DNA from: Magnolia sinica
Lineage: Eukaryota; Streptophyta; Magnoliopsida; Magnoliales; Magnoliaceae
NCBI RefSeq assembly: GCF_029962835.1
Contig: NC_080577.1
Coordinates: forward strand, 26,952,501 to 27,016,500
DNA length: 64,000 nt
Direction of reading: 5' to 3'
The position numbers and the translations under genes were made by a program. The notes beneath the pieces are model-generated. The model made no database searches. It had not been told where the DNA came from and saw nothing but the letters and a program-made list of their open reading frames with translations. This document shows, in pieces, positions 61,807 through 64,000 of the stretch; the stretch's first letter is position 1, and every line of letters begins with the position of its first letter.

Positions 61807-64000
61807 TGTCACGCCCCAGACTCGGTAACCGGATTCACAAGGAACTCGATGGCCGGTTCTGGCCGCAACAGCCTCCGTAGTACCCCATTCTCGGTTCCTG
61901 AAGCAGGTTCCGATCCTGGGATCCTACAAGGAGGATTTTCATAACAATATAACCATTTCCAATACGAGCATACGCAAGATCATAACAAGTAAATCTGAAA
62001 ATAAAAAAAGGCATATATCACAAAATCCACTATGAATTTGAACTTTTACAAGTTTACATAAGGTCTAAAAGGACATACATAAGATAATAGAAGAAAGAAA
62101 GGAAGGATGCAATACTGGGTCCTCAAGCTCAGCTCTAATCCAAACTCTGCCACTGCGACACCTGCCTAGGATCTTCTGCACGCATCAATCGTGCATAAGC
62201 TTATAGAAGCTTAGAGGGTGGTATAAGTGTGTGATAATAGTGCACAGAAGAATAATAGGAGATACAGGAAGGAGACATGCTCAATGAGAATATCACTAGT
62301 CTTACCAAGGCTTATCATGAGTATGATGCAATGAGTACTGGACGCCATACCAAGGCAATGCGTGAAGGGGCTTACATAACCAATACTAATGCAATGCAAG
62401 TAATGCCAGTGGTCATAACCAAATCGTATGCCAAGTATATTTCCAATCATAAGGAAATTACCGGGGTCCATTACACTGCTGAATGACTGCCGCTCTACAG
62501 ACCCCGTACAGTCAAACGAGCGTAAGAGACATCACTACCCGCCTGTGGACAACCAATCACTAGCAAGGCCTGACGGTAGCGGACCCATTCACGAGCTGGT
62601 CAGATTCAGCCTAGCAATGCCCTCTTACATTAGGCGAGTAAGGCCACACCCCTATCCAACCGACTACACGACAATGGGAGTCACGGCCTAATGGTATAAG
62701 GCCTTCGTGCGCTCATATATTCCACTCGGTCACGGCGTTGAAGCAGATCCTTGGTACCATGGAAGTTTTGAGAATTTCACCCATGGGCATCCTATGCACC
62801 CGGTATGCTCAAGTAACATTTTCGGTGTCCAAACATGGTCGTCCACGATGTATCTGTGGAGGCTACAACCCTGATGAAGTAAGGGTGATAATGCTCATAT
62901 ATTATGCAATGCCAGATGCATGAATCACACAATCAACTATGCATCAATTCCAAGCATCCAACATGCTCAAGAGGGAATATTACGTCCCTCGGGAAGACAA
63001 CATGCAATGCCCAATGACACAATCATAACCACACACATAGTGTCATCCAAGCATACAATGATGCACATGGGTTATGAAGATGGGTCTAGGCGCATCACGC
63101 GGTGATATACAAAGTAAATTACATTCCTCCTATCCAAGAAGGAACCAAGACTAGGTACTTAGACAATATCCATAAGGAATCCCACCTCTAGTGGGGGCCC
63201 ATTTACCTGGGGTAGCCCACGAGATTAAGCATACAACTACGGGTCTAAGTAATATAGAAATGAGCCTAGCAACTGTCTAAGATAAGTATCCAATCACTCT
63301 TAAATACAACCGGACCTAAAGGGGTCCATAATGGGGACATTTAACCACCATTCCCCAAAAAGGTATATCAACCATGAACTATATGGATAAAAGGCCCAAG
63401 GAATACATTTAAGATAAAAATAAAAGTAACCACATACATATATTCCTCATAATAGGCCATAAAAAGATATAATACCACTTTTAACAACATGGGCTCTAAG
63501 AGGGGAATTAAGGCCCAAGGCCCAATTCCCAATGGCCATAGAATCCATGCATTAAGTTGGACTTGGTGGGCAGCCCGTGTACACAATGTACGGCTAAAAA
63601 AAATAGGTTTAAGTTTGGATGAAATGGGTCCCACTACATCAGCCCAATAACTAGCGATTTAAGTAGGCAACTGAGGGCCCAATACTATCCTTACCTCAGC
63701 CCACAAGTCCATCAAAATGGTGGAAGTTGGCCCAATGTATGGTTGGGCCAAACTGGGATGTCCCTGCCCAATCTGGGCTCATTGGATGTCCCAAAATTCT
63801 GATCTTAAGATGAGGTCCTCATAAGATCACTAAAAGTGACCCAAAAGAATGCACTGCTTAAGCCCAAAGATTATAAGAAAGCATAAGCATGTAACACGTA
63901 CACAAGTTCTCAATATGGTGAGCCCCACAGCCAAATAAAGTTGTAACCATAAAATTGTACATCGAAGGCCATTTGATAAACTTTTGGCCCGTTTGACTTC
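61807..64000 (-). mobile_element. Reverse copy of the long LTR, running off the window (fossil)
   Basis: From tgtcacgcccc at 61807 the sequence is the inverse of the end of the unit at 52496-57252. For example 'ggccggttctggccgcaac' matches the inverse of 57.19-57.22 kb, and the 'acccattcacgagctggtc' region that of 56.46 kb. The match decays but continues with the same order past 63 kb. About 2.2 kb is visible; whether it is a solo LTR or the edge of a larger element lies outside the window. Confidence 0.65.

Overview
The window is flowering-plant nuclear DNA. It holds three host loci: a plant RLCK-VII-type kinase-like gene, a plant CC-NB-LRR resistance gene copy, and a SnRK1 alpha gene whose ten coding exons can be assembled exactly. 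The rest is repeats: L1-type LINEs, tRNA-derived SINEs, MITEs, hAT-like elements and LTR fossils. The repeated hairpin elements with 'gggccccaccatgatgta' ends are, from memory, typical of magnoliid genomes, so a magnoliid is my best guess. That is inference; no species is named.

Layout. 1-6.0 kb (+): a five-exon RLCK-VII-type gene with an open frame of 311 codons, but with degenerate kinase motifs (glycine loop, HRD and DFG all altered), so a probable pseudokinase. 6.2-10.05 kb (-): a broken CC-NB-LRR gene, cut in its coiled-coil domain by a SINE and in its LRR region by a repeat that itself carries a MITE. 10.1-13.4 kb: spacer with SINEs and a LINE tail. 13.4-43.9 kb (-): one SnRK1 alpha (KIN10/KIN11 type) gene. 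Exons 2-9 are packed into 30.8-33.5 kb. The last coding exon lies 17.3 kb downstream at 13.4 kb, and the first coding exon 7.3 kb upstream at 40.9-41.05 kb. A 2.7 kb intron separates a probable 5' UTR exon. The large introns are filled with LINEs and three related hAT-like elements with 8-bp target duplications.

44-64 kb: I see no host gene. This is a stack of nested repeats. An outer terminal-inverted-repeat element (B) is interrupted by a second one (A) and by two solo-LTR-like units. The interiors of A and B are short tandem repeats that flip orientation several times and so form long potential hairpins. A reverse copy of the larger LTR begins at 61.8 kb and runs off the end.

The kinase-like gene and the NLR copy converge; both are of immune-type families. 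SnRK1 is a separate energy-sensing kinase. Nothing in the sequence links the three functionally. The most unusual content is structural: the reconstructable order of nested insertions, the hAT-like family with CCGTTACG-rich ends, and the polarity-switching minisatellite elements.
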